This document shows, in pieces, positions 23,568 to 31,891 of a DNA stretch of 38,524 nucleotides. The notes below the pieces were generated by a model that searched no databases, had not been told where the DNA came from, and saw only the letters and a list, made by a program, of their open reading frames with translations. Numbering within the stretch: the first letter of the stretch is position 1; each line of letters begins with the position of its first letter. The position numbers and the translations under genes were made by a program. The DNA comes from Chitinophagaceae bacterium (GTDB lineage: Bacteria > Bacteroidota > Bacteroidia > Chitinophagales > Chitinophagaceae): contig CANICR010000008.1 in NCBI GenBank assembly GCA_947466405.1, forward strand, positions 1-38,524. The letters are read 5' to 3'.

Positions 23568-24899
23568 ATGACTGATACACTAATGGATTCCGAATCGATT
23601 TTATTGAATTTGAAAATTAAATCGTTAAACCCAATGCAGATTGCCACTCAAGAAGCAATTGCTGAACATGACGACATTTTGCTTCTTTCTAATACAGGAT
23701 CCGGAAAAACCTTGGCTTTTTTAATCCCATTGATACAATCTATTAATACGGCTAATTTAAATATAACTCAGGCATTAATTTTGGTTCCATCTAGAGAACT
23801 AGCTTTACAAATTGAGTCTGTTTTAAAGCAAATTCAACCTGGCTGCAAAATCAGCTGCTGTTATGGTGGTCATAAACGCGAAATCGAAGAAAATAATCTA
23901 ATCCAGGCACCCACCATTGTGATCGCTACCGCTGGCCGAATGGCCGATCACCTTCGCCGTGGTAATATTAAGACAAATGATATCTCTTTTTTGGTACTTG
24001 ATGAATTTGATAAAATCTTAGAATTAGGGTTTCAGGAAGAAATGGAATTTATTCTTTCTCAATTGCCTTCCATAAAAAAGAAAATGCTTACGTCAGCAAC
24101 CAATGCGATTGAGGTTCCTGCATATGTAAAAATGAACAATCCTCATTTACTAAATTTCCTTTCCGAAGAACCAAAAGATACAATTACTTTAAGCATAAAA
24201 AGAATCATTGCACCAGAAAATGATAAAATAGATACACTATTTGTATTGTTATGTTCGCTGAAAGATACTTCCAGTATCGTATTTTGTAACCACAGAGATG
24301 CCGTTGAACGCACACACCTTTTATTAATGGAAAAAGGCATTTTAAATGTGTTTTACCATGGCGGAATGGAGCAACAAGATCGAGAAACTGCTTTATGTAA
24401 ATTCAAAAATGGAACCTCCAATATTTTAGTCACTACAGATTTGGCTAGTCGAGGTTTAGATATTGCTAACATTAGAAGTGTCATTCACTATCATCTACCC
24501 TTAACCGAAGATTCCTTTACTCATCGAAATGGCCGAACAGCCCGTATGGATGAAACAGGATCCGTATTTGTAATTACAGGCCCTGAAGAAGAAGTACCTG
24601 ACTATTTACTTTCTTGCTGCCAAGATATGACATTGCCTGAAACCTACGAAATACCTGAGAAACCTAAGTGGAGCACCCTTTTCATTGCTGCGGGGAAAAA
24701 AGATAAAATAAACAAAATTGATATTGTAGGATTTCTAATGAATAAAGGAAATTTAAAAAAAGATGAAATTGGCCTCATTGATGTAAAAGACTTTTCCGCT
24801 TTTGTTGCTATACGTAAATCTAAAATTGGATTAGTAATTGAGTCTGTAAAGAATGAGAAAATAAAAAATAAAAAAGTAAAAATCGCTATTGCTCGATAA
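23568..24899 (+). CDS. DEAD-box RNA helicase with DbpA-like C-terminal domain
   Basis: A 443-residue ATP-dependent RNA helicase. Motifs in order: Q motif 'LNPMQIATQ', I 'SNTGSGKT' (41-48), Ia 'PSRELALQ', Ib 'TAGRM', II 'LDEFD' (DEFD at 145-148 instead of DEAD), III 'SAT', V 'TTDLASRGLDI', VI 'HRNGRTAR'. Residues about 370-443 look like the DbpA RNA-binding RRM ('KINKIDIVGFLMNKGNLKKDEIGLIDVKDFSAFVAI'), which in E. coli DbpA targets 23S rRNA hairpin 92 during 50S assembly. A role in ribosome assembly is therefore likely. A short ATAAGT/ACTTAT hairpin with a T-run at 24896-24914, spanning the stop codon, may be a weak terminator. Confidence 0.9.
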   Translation: MTDTLMDSESILLNLKIKSLNPMQIATQEAIAEHDDILLLSNTGSGKTLAFLIPLIQSINTANLNITQALILVPSRELALQIESVLKQIQPGCKISCCYGGHKREIEENNLIQAPTIVIATAGRMADHLRRGNIKTNDISFLVLDEFDKILELGFQEEMEFILSQLPSIKKKMLTSATNAIEVPAYVKMNNPHLLNFLSEEPKDTITLSIKRIIAPENDKIDTLFVLLCSLKDTSSIVFCNHRDAVERTHLLLMEKGILNVFYHGGMEQQDRETALCKFKNGTSNILVTTDLASRGLDIANIRSVIHYHLPLTEDSFTHRNGRTARMDETGSVFVITGPEEEVPDYLLSCCQDMTLPETYEIPEKPKWSTLFIAAGKKDKINKIDIVGFLMNKGNLKKDEIGLIDVKDFSAFVAIRKSKIGLVIESVKNEKIKNKKVKIAIAR

Positions 24900-24926
24900 G
24901 TAACTTATTTTTTATATTTCATTACT

Positions 24927-25577
24927 TTATCTTTCTATTTTCAATGTTTCAATGTCTTGTATAAGTCGATCTATTTCAAATTCTAAGGTCCCATTGTAAA
25001 CGCCCCTTATGCGTCTTTTTTGGTCAACCAAAATGAAATTTTCGGTATGAAGAAATTCATTGCCAGTTTGGTAATAGCCAATAGTATCTCCAGCATAATA
25101 TTCTTTTTTGGCAAGCTGATAAATATCTTCCTGCTTGCCAGTGAGCATGCGCCATTTTCCATTGTCCACAACCCCCTTGTCTTCGGCATATTTATGCAAT
25201 ACAGGTACAATATCCAAGTCTGGAGTTACAGAATGCGATAAAATCATAACATCCGGTTCATTTACAAAGTGTTTTTGTACTTTAAGGAGGTTGGCTGTCA
25301 TTTTTGGACAAATGCTTACACAACGTGTGAAAAAGAAATCTGCCACATATATTTTTCCATCCACCGTCTTTTCTGTAACTGTCTTCCCATTCTGATCGAT
25401 GAATGAAAAGGGAGGAATTTGATGGATGTGGGCATAGTTAGAATCTTCTACTGCAATCCATTCAGGAGTAAAGTCGGGTTTATTAATAAAAGGCATGGAA
25501 GATATGCTAGGTTGCTGTTTGCACCCTAATATAATACATGATATTATGAGAAGCTTATTTAGTCTTAATTGAATCAT
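24927..25577 (-). CDS. SCO1/SenC-family copper-binding lipoprotein
   Basis: A 216-residue SCO-family protein. A lipobox ends at Cys19 ('IIILGC'-like), anchoring it in an envelope membrane. The thioredoxin-like core has the copper site C86-x3-C90-P ('FFTRCVSICPKM') and the distal His178 ('FLHTENFILVD'), so all three Cu ligands are present. SCO proteins deliver copper to the CuA centre of cytochrome oxidase or act as thiol reductases. Its 5' end overlaps the MORN-protein gene by 23 bases, so it is the last gene of a minus-strand operon that probably includes the YHYH lipoprotein gene. No oxidase gene is nearby. Confidence 0.92.
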   Translation of the reverse strand: MIQLRLNKLLIISCIILGCKQQPSISSMPFINKPDFTPEWIAVEDSNYAHIHQIPPFSFIDQNGKTVTEKTVDGKIYVADFFFTRCVSICPKMTANLLKVQKHFVNEPDVMILSHSVTPDLDIVPVLHKYAEDKGVVDNGKWRMLTGKQEDIYQLAKKEYYAGDTIGYYQTGNEFLHTENFILVDQKRRIRGVYNGTLEFEIDRLIQDIETLKIER

Positions 25578-26166
25578 AAGGGTTTTTACAAATTTTTAAA
25601 CCAAGTAATCCGTATTTTTTACCATCTTTAATAACATAATTCGCTCTAACAGTCCCATCAGCCCACCATAAACGTTGGCTCCCATTTTCATACCCTTTTG
25701 TATAATGAAAATGCTTGATTAATAATCCATTGGATATCCATTCTCTGAAAGCTCCATCGTATTCGTTGTTGTACGCAGTAAAATAATATTTCTGTTTCCC
25801 ATTTGACCACCAGCCTTGATGAACGCCTTCCTTTTTTCCGTTAATATAAAACCTTATTTCTTGTAATTGCTTTTTGGAAAACCATTTCTTTTGATACCCT
25901 TCTTCTAGTCCATTGAAATAAGAATCAAGACTAAGTGTATCTCCTGCATCATTTAAACTATATCTATATCCTGTATATAAAATATTTTTGAAGAAGAGGG
26001 TATCTTGGTGTTTTCGAAAATTAGAATCCTTGGCATTAATAAAAATCGCCGGTACGGTTTTAGCTATTTTAGGTTCAATAAAAAAATCATTCTTCTTAGT
26101 ATTGCAAAATTGAAAACAGCTACTAAAAAGAATGACTATTAAATAATTTCTTGATTGATTCATCAA
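25555..26166 (-). CDS. MORN-repeat (YwqK-like) lipoprotein
   Basis: A 203-residue exported protein. The N-terminal hydrophobic stretch ends near Cys17/Cys21 ('FSSCFQFCN'), consistent with a lipoprotein. From about residue 60 there is a series of MORN-variant repeats of roughly 20-22 residues: 'YFNGLEEGYQKKWFSKKQL', 'YINGKKEGVHQGWWSNGKQ', 'YNNEYDGAFREWISNGLL' and 'YTKGYENGSQRLWWADGTV', each with a G-x-W/F-x-NG core. This is the YwqK/'toxin-antitoxin' MORN type, a label that does not imply a toxin here. It overlaps the SCO1-like gene by 23 bases and follows the YHYH gene by 33. Confidence 0.82.
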   Translation of the reverse strand: MMNQSRNYLIVILFSSCFQFCNTKKNDFFIEPKIAKTVPAIFINAKDSNFRKHQDTLFFKNILYTGYRYSLNDAGDTLSLDSYFNGLEEGYQKKWFSKKQLQEIRFYINGKKEGVHQGWWSNGKQKYYFTAYNNEYDGAFREWISNGLLIKHFHYTKGYENGSQRLWWADGTVRANYVIKDGKKYGLLGLKICKNPYDSIKTK

Positions 26167-26199
26167 ATCAATTTTACTAAAATTGATAAAATTTTTATA

Positions 26200-27270
26200 T
26201 TATTGAGTAACTGTTCCAGGTGTTCCCCAGAATCCACTGCCATTTAAGTAAGGTGCATCAGCGGTAAAATGGTAATGATAGATTCCGTTAGGATATTCAT
26301 TAGTTGCATGAGAATGTCCATGATAAATATCTAAATCATTGCTAGTGAGTACTACTCCATTTTCTTCTGGACCATACACGGGAAAACCGTCTAGTAAAAA
26401 ACCTAATAGTGCTGCCTTACTTGCTTTTACCGTTGTTAAATACAAAGGTTCTACATGATAATGATACATTCCTTGAGGTTGTGGATGCCCCCATCCTTGG
26501 TCAAAACCATTTACTTCATTTGTTAGTGGTGATCCGCCTGCTGCATATTGATTAAAAAGAGGAACACCATCTAAAGCAATTCCAATAGGTCCAAGCGGCG
26601 TAGCCTGATGTGTGGTGGCTGCTGTTGGATTCAATGGAATTTTGAATGTTCCATTTTGGCTGATTATACTGTTCGGGTTCTTAACAAATGTGTTTCCACC
26701 AAATGTGGTGCCACTGAAAAATTCATACAATGGATTAGAAGTTGGGTAATAGATACTTTTATGATCAGGTAAGTCGTATGTTTTAATATACACATAATTA
26801 GCATCATAGGTAATGCTATACGCTCCATAAATAGAATCATAAATAGTTTTAATAGTAGACCCTCCACCATTACCGACAACTAAATTAATACTACAATTTT
26901 GACCCAAGAAACTAATTGGAAAAGAAGCCGTACCATTACTAGCGGGAGTACCCACTACTAAAAAAGTAATATTACCATTACCATTTGCTAAAGTTCCCAT
27001 TTGCAAAATCGCCTTTAATCCAGTAACTCCTGTCGATTGAATTGAATCAGCACCTCCACTATAGGGCAATCCATTACCACCTGCATATGGTATCGTAGCT
27101 GTGGCAGAAAATAGAGAATTAGCTACAGCGGTTCCAGAAAAAGAGACACTCCCACAATCCAATGCCGTAATACTTGCCATACCCTCACCAGATGGATTTT
27201 TTTTCTTGCATGAAAATAAAATAATCAAAAAAAATGCAAAAAAAACGATAGTCAACTTAGCTATTCTCAT
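26200..27270 (-). CDS. YHYH-domain lipoprotein
   Basis: A 356-residue lipoprotein (lipobox Cys21 in 'ILFSCKKK'). Residues 30-140 are low-complexity, Gly/Thr/Ser-rich, perhaps an Ig-like spacer. The C-terminal half is a YHYH domain: 'GIALDGVPLFNQYAAGG', 'PQGMYHYHVEPLYL', 'LLGFLLDGFPVYGPEENG', 'DIYHGHSHATNEYPNGIYHYHFT'. The doubled YHYH and the HGHSH run give a dense histidine cluster that could bind metal. The family is common in marine and soil bacteria and has no established function. Downstream on the same strand lie the MORN and SCO1-like genes, and upstream the large barrel gene, 97 bases away. Confidence 0.87.
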   Translation of the reverse strand: MRIAKLTIVFFAFFLIILFSCKKKNPSGEGMASITALDCGSVSFSGTAVANSLFSATATIPYAGGNGLPYSGGADSIQSTGVTGLKAILQMGTLANGNGNITFLVVGTPASNGTASFPISFLGQNCSINLVVGNGGGSTIKTIYDSIYGAYSITYDANYVYIKTYDLPDHKSIYYPTSNPLYEFFSGTTFGGNTFVKNPNSIISQNGTFKIPLNPTAATTHQATPLGPIGIALDGVPLFNQYAAGGSPLTNEVNGFDQGWGHPQPQGMYHYHVEPLYLTTVKASKAALLGFLLDGFPVYGPEENGVVLTSNDLDIYHGHSHATNEYPNGIYHYHFTADAPYLNGSGFWGTPGTVTQ

Positions 27271-27367
27271 AATAATAATTTTGATTAATAATTCTTTTGT
27301 TTACAAATACTATAGATGCAAGCTCAATCAAATTCCCTCGCATAAACATATATGTTTTAACAGTATA

Positions 27368-30196
27368 TCAAAAACCCATATGCCTCATCCCACGCATATC
27401 TCCTCTATCATATCCCCCTGGCATTTCAGGGCGTAATCCATTTTGTTGTTGGTTAAAAAACTTATTTAACCGAAATACAAGACTCATGATAAAATACCGC
27501 CCCAGTTTATTTGTTCGAGTATCTGTAAATCCAGTTCCCGAAATTGTTCTATTAACTCCAATATTTTCATTTAACAAATCTAATCCTTGTAATTTCAAAG
27601 AAACATTTTTCTTTTCAAAAAATTGCTTTTCAATAGTTGTATTAATAATAAATGGACTAGTAATAACATTATTGGCATAGCCTGAATTAAATATTTTTTC
27701 CAAATCGTAACTAATAATAAAATCTTTAGGTAAAAAAAATCTTGAATTATTCGATAACGTCCATGCCTTTGTATTAGAATTCAAATCAGATTGATAAGAA
27801 TTTTTACTGTCATTTAATCCATAATTAACTGAAACAGTCGTTTCTAACCATTTCTTAATTTTGATGTCAATGGAAAGCCTTTGGCTGGCTAACCAATTTG
27901 AACCAATATTTTTGCTTTCAAGATCATTACTATCCCTTAAAAATGAAATATTATTTATGTAAGATACATTTCCACCAATATTAAAAACGTACTTCCTATT
28001 CTGTAGAGGCCTTGAAATATTATAAAACCCAGAAAATGTATAAAAACCATTGGCGTTTTTATAGGTTGTTTGCTGCACCCCGTTTCTAATCAGCTTAACA
28101 CTGTTCACTATTTTATCTTGTGTATAATTTGCCGTAAAATTTCCAAAGAATACATTACCAGAAATATAATCAAAATTATTGTACCTAACATTTACATTGC
28201 TTGTAAACTCAGGTTTTAAATCGGGATTCCCAATGGAAATGAATTGTGGATTTGAGTTATCAATAACAGGCTGAAGCTGAGCATTAGATGGCTGGTTTGA
28301 GCTTCCATTATAATTAATATTTAAAGACCTACTTTTAGAGAAATTATACGCCACCCTTACTACAGGATAAAAATTAACAAGCTTATTTACAAATTTGGAA
28401 TTGCTCGTTATAGAATTTGATTCAATCCTTGCTGGTTGGGCAGAAAACCCAAGTGAATAGTTATACTTCTTTTGCGTGGTTTTCAGGTTTAAACCAAACT
28501 TATTTGTTTCATATTTATTATTGTAGATATTACTTAATGAAGCAACATACTCTTCACTTTGAGTAGCAGAATCTATCAAGTAGTTTTTTCTATCATTATC
28601 TAGCTCCTGCTTATTGAATGAATAATTAAACTCCAAACTTCTTTTTTTATTGAGCGGTTCTGTATAAGACAGTTTTGCACCATAATTTTCGTTACTATTC
28701 CCTTGTATTATTTTTTGAGAAAGCAGTGAATCAACATTATTACCATTAGGCAGTATTAAATTTGTCATATTCCCATATCCTTCATTGGAATCGGTTGTAG
28801 AATTTCCGCTGTTAATATTAAGAGACATTGTTCTGCCCCTCTTTTTAAACCGATGATTATACAATAATGAACCTGATATATTGGGCGTATTAGAAATACT
28901 TTTATCCTTTATTGTTCCAGATGAAATATTAGTAGCATCCAAAAAAGAATTAAAATCAGAAAAATAATCAACATCCGAATGATTATAAGAAACGGTTGGA
29001 TTGAATTTGATATAATTCATGGTATCCATCTTGTATTCAATATTAAAAGAAAAACGCTGATTTTGTACGATTGAATTATTTTCTGAATTTAGCAGGTAAG
29101 CCGATGTCTTTGTTTGATAAATATTTTGTTGTGTAGAATTTTTTATTGTATTACTAAGTTTATTGGAAAAACTACAACTACCATAAACGGATATCTTACT
29201 TCCCCACTCATCCCTATAATTTAATCCAATCGATTTTGTTGTATTAATACCATCACTCCCTCCAATACTACCAGTTGATGATCCAACTCCGCCTCTTCCA
29301 CCACCCATTGATCTTGCTGAGTTGCCCATCGTATTTCCCATAGCACCACCCATTGAACCGAAATTGAATAAATTTACATTGGTATTATTTAGATTCCCAA
29401 ATAAAGAAATCTGCTGTTCATTATTGAATTTATTTATCGAAAGTGAACTTAAATAACGATCATTAGTACCTGCACCAACAGTACTATTTCCAAAATATCC
29501 TTTATTTTTATCTTTTCTAAGTTGAATATTCATTGTTTTTGTAGGATCCCCATCTTTAATACCAGTAAATGCTGATTGATCCCCATAATCATCAATTATT
29601 TGAATTCGATCAACCATATCTGCATTAATTTCTCGGGTAGCAGTTGTAACATCTCCATTAAAAAATTCCTTTCCGTTTACTTTTACTTTTGTTACCTGCT
29701 TACCCTGAGCTGTAATCGTTCCATCTTTATCTACTTGTACTCCTGGAAGATTTTTTAACATCGATTCCACATTATCATTCTTTCTATACATAGTGCTGTC
29801 TATCAAATAAGACACCGTATCCTCTTTTATTTGAATTTTTTGAGACTCCACCGTAACATTACCAAGCATGCCAGCATTAGGCACTAAAAAAACATCCTCT
29901 ATACTTTGAATTTCATTAGTGTCTTTAATATCTAGCTCTTTAACAAAAAGAGTATATCCTATGTAAGAGTAGTACAATTTAATTGTACTATTTTTAACTA
30001 CATTGAAACTGAAAACACCTAATTCATTTGACTTTGTTTTTGTACTATCATTTAAAGTGAGGTTAACTAACACTACGGTTGCGTTCGAAAGCACAGTGCC
30101 CTCTTTATTTTTTACTACCCCTTTTACTTGTACCACATTTTGTGCAAGGCCAATTGAATGAAGGAATAAAAAGAAAAATATTAGTTTATAATTCAT
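27368..30196 (-). CDS. Outer-membrane beta-barrel protein with carboxypeptidase-regulatory-like domain
   Basis: A 942-residue TonB-receptor-like protein. After a signal peptide (to about residue 18, 'GLAQ') there is a CarboxypepD-regulatory-like Ig fold (23-110), a plug-like domain (about 115-225, 'MLKNLPGVQVDKDGTITAQG' and 'VKVNGKEFFNGD'), and a long barrel of the OMP_b-brl_3 type. No evident TonB box precedes the plug. A Gly/Met/Ser-rich insert (about residues 280-315) and a Gly/Met/Arg-rich C-terminal tail ending 'RGDMRGMRHMGF' stand out. The tail replaces the usual terminal aromatic strand, although Phe is still last. Substrate unknown. It may head an operon with the YHYH, MORN and SCO1-like genes. 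Confidence 0.87.
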   Translation of the reverse strand: MNYKLIFFFLFLHSIGLAQNVVQVKGVVKNKEGTVLSNATVVLVNLTLNDSTKTKSNELGVFSFNVVKNSTIKLYYSYIGYTLFVKELDIKDTNEIQSIEDVFLVPNAGMLGNVTVESQKIQIKEDTVSYLIDSTMYRKNDNVESMLKNLPGVQVDKDGTITAQGKQVTKVKVNGKEFFNGDVTTATREINADMVDRIQIIDDYGDQSAFTGIKDGDPTKTMNIQLRKDKNKGYFGNSTVGAGTNDRYLSSLSINKFNNEQQISLFGNLNNTNVNLFNFGSMGGAMGNTMGNSARSMGGGRGGVGSSTGSIGGSDGINTTKSIGLNYRDEWGSKISVYGSCSFSNKLSNTIKNSTQQNIYQTKTSAYLLNSENNSIVQNQRFSFNIEYKMDTMNYIKFNPTVSYNHSDVDYFSDFNSFLDATNISSGTIKDKSISNTPNISGSLLYNHRFKKRGRTMSLNINSGNSTTDSNEGYGNMTNLILPNGNNVDSLLSQKIIQGNSNENYGAKLSYTEPLNKKRSLEFNYSFNKQELDNDRKNYLIDSATQSEEYVASLSNIYNNKYETNKFGLNLKTTQKKYNYSLGFSAQPARIESNSITSNSKFVNKLVNFYPVVRVAYNFSKSRSLNINYNGSSNQPSNAQLQPVIDNSNPQFISIGNPDLKPEFTSNVNVRYNNFDYISGNVFFGNFTANYTQDKIVNSVKLIRNGVQQTTYKNANGFYTFSGFYNISRPLQNRKYVFNIGGNVSYINNISFLRDSNDLESKNIGSNWLASQRLSIDIKIKKWLETTVSVNYGLNDSKNSYQSDLNSNTKAWTLSNNSRFFLPKDFIISYDLEKIFNSGYANNVITSPFIINTTIEKQFFEKKNVSLKLQGLDLLNENIGVNRTISGTGFTDTRTNKLGRYFIMSLVFRLNKFFNQQQNGLRPEMPGGYDRGDMRGMRHMGF

Positions 30197-30272
30197 TATC
30201 TGGGATAATTATTCGCTGCAAGTTGCGTTAAATAATTTAATACTAAAAAAGTAATTTACTTTGCATTTAAAA

Positions 30273-31340
30273 TCAAGCATGGTTATTGACTTTGGGGTAC
30301 GAATTAATATATTTTATTAATAAATCGTTAAAAAGTGTTGATTCCTCAAACAAAAAATGATGTTTAATGGGTAAAACAAAAATTGGGAAATCCGACAACT
30401 CCTTTTCAAATTTCTCCAATCTTACAGCATCCTTTTCTGTAGTTAATACTATTTTTTTATTGGAAATAATCTTTTCGAATTTATTTTTAATATCAACCAA
30501 CTCATCTGAAGAAAATATATGATGATCAGGATATTTCATCATCTCATAATACCGAACCTGTTCATTTAAATATTTCTTTATAGGCAATGGGTTTGCAATC
30601 CCGCAAAGTAAAACCACATCATGAGCATTTTCGATTTTTATACTTTTTTTATTGACCAAATGATAAGGTGTTGAATAATCAATTGTAGTAAAAAAAACTC
30701 TTTGGTTTGGCAAAGGATTTAACTCAAATATTATTTTGTTTTTTTCTTTAAGTGACAAAGTTGATTCACACTTGGTTACAATGATGACATCTGCACGAGC
30801 TGCGCTCTTTCTTAAATCCCTTAAATCTCCGGCAGGAAACATCAAGTCTCTTGTGTATAAATTTGAATAATCAGTTAGTAAAATATTAAACCCTGCGCTA
30901 ACCGATCTATGTTGAAATGCATCATCTAATACAATTACTTCCGTTTCAGGTTTTTGATGTAATATTTGAGGGATAGCAAAAATTCTTTCTTCCCCAACAG
31001 CTACAGTTATATCTGGAAATTTTTGAAAAAACTGCATTGGCTCATCCCCTATATCAATTGCAGTAGTATGTTCATTAGCAATGGCAAAACCTTTTGTTCT
31101 TCTTTTATACCCTCTACTTAAAGTGGCTATTTTATATAACGGCTTTAACTGTTGAACAATATATTCTGTCATCGGCGTTTTACCTGTGCCTCCTACCGCT
31201 AAATTTCCTACACAAATAACCGGAAAATTAAAAACGGCAGACCTCAATATCCCTTTATCAAAAAACTTATTACGAATGAATATAACAGCGCCATAAATAA
31301 TCGAGAAAGGAAAAAGAAAATATCTGAAACTCTTTAACAA
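30273..31340 (-). CDS. lpxK: Tetraacyldisaccharide 4'-kinase
   Basis: A 355-residue inner-membrane-associated kinase that phosphorylates the 4' position of lipid A disaccharide. The N-terminal hydrophobic segment is 'YFLFPFSIIYGAVIFI'; the P-loop is 'VGNLAVGGTGKTPMTEYIV' (Walker A around 50-57); 'VIVLDDAFQHRSV' carries the conserved DD and His-Arg of LpxK; and 'PAGDLRD' and 'VTKCE' follow. Length and motif order fit the family. It follows rsmD by 11 bases on the same strand. It shows that the organism makes lipid A, consistent with the KdsC-like gene at 6597. Confidence 0.95.
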   Translation of the reverse strand: MLKSFRYFLFPFSIIYGAVIFIRNKFFDKGILRSAVFNFPVICVGNLAVGGTGKTPMTEYIVQQLKPLYKIATLSRGYKRRTKGFAIANEHTTAIDIGDEPMQFFQKFPDITVAVGEERIFAIPQILHQKPETEVIVLDDAFQHRSVSAGFNILLTDYSNLYTRDLMFPAGDLRDLRKSAARADVIIVTKCESTLSLKEKNKIIFELNPLPNQRVFFTTIDYSTPYHLVNKKSIKIENAHDVVLLCGIANPLPIKKYLNEQVRYYEMMKYPDHHIFSSDELVDIKNKFEKIISNKKIVLTTEKDAVRLEKFEKELSDFPIFVLPIKHHFLFEESTLFNDLLIKYINSYPKVNNHA

Positions 31341-31351
31341 AATAATAATAT

Positions 31352-31891
31352 TTAAGATTGTACAAAAATAGAAAAAATGGTAGTACCATAATTTCGTTCA
31401 GTTTTATAGTAGTCGTATTTTTTGTAGTCATTCCTAGGTGTATGCTCCAAAACAAACCAGCCTCCCTTCGTTAGTAAATTACTTTTAAATATCATGATGG
31501 GTAATTCATCGATAGTGTTCAAAGCATAAGGAGGTCCTGCAAAAATAAAATCATACTTATTTGTACAAGATTTTATAAATGAAAACACATCTTGCTTAAT
31601 TACACTAATATTTTCAAATGATAAAAGTTCGCTTGTTTTTTTAATAAACCCATACATTTTGGAGTCTTTTTCAACAATGGTTAACTGCGAGGCCCCTCTA
31701 CTGGCAAGCTCATAACTGATACATCCAGTTCCACCAAATAAATCCAGCGAATTCAATGAAGTAATATCAAGATTGTTTTCTATAATATTAAACAACCCTT
31801 CCTTTGCAATATCGGTAGTTGGCCTGGTATATGGCATATTTGTTGGCGGCGAAATTCTTCTTCCGCCATGTATACCACTAATTATTCGCAT
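31352..31891 (-). CDS. rsmD: RsmD-like 16S rRNA (guanine966-N2)-methyltransferase
   Basis: A 179-residue SAM-dependent methyltransferase. The N-terminus 'MRIISGIHGGRRI' and 'TRPTTDIAKEGLFNII' are RsmD hallmarks, followed by the SAM-binding 'LDLFGGTGCISYELASRGA' (49-67) and acidic E75 in 'TIVEKD'. The catalytic motif IV is normally [D/N]PPY; here it reads 'IFAGPPY', with Gly119 (GGA codon) in the Asp position. RsmD methylates G966 of 16S rRNA late in 30S assembly. The substitution may reduce activity or be compensated in this lineage. It overlaps the DUF3822 gene by 10 bases and precedes lpxK. Confidence 0.9.
   Translation of the reverse strand: MRIISGIHGGRRISPPTNMPYTRPTTDIAKEGLFNIIENNLDITSLNSLDLFGGTGCISYELASRGASQLTIVEKDSKMYGFIKKTSELLSFENISVIKQDVFSFIKSCTNKYDFIFAGPPYALNTIDELPIMIFKSNLLTKGGWFVLEHTPRNDYKKYDYYKTERNYGTTIFSIFVQS

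Noticed and set aside
24896-24914. Possible terminator hairpin ATAAGT-A-ACTTAT plus T-run after the helicase
   Set aside because: The stem is short, AT-rich and has too small a loop unless reduced to 4 bp; mentioned under the helicase but not listed as a feature.
25555-26166. Toxin-antitoxin interpretation of the YwqK-like MORN protein
   Set aside because: The name comes from database labels; no toxin gene is adjacent, and the protein is an exported lipoprotein next to SCO1 and YHYH genes.
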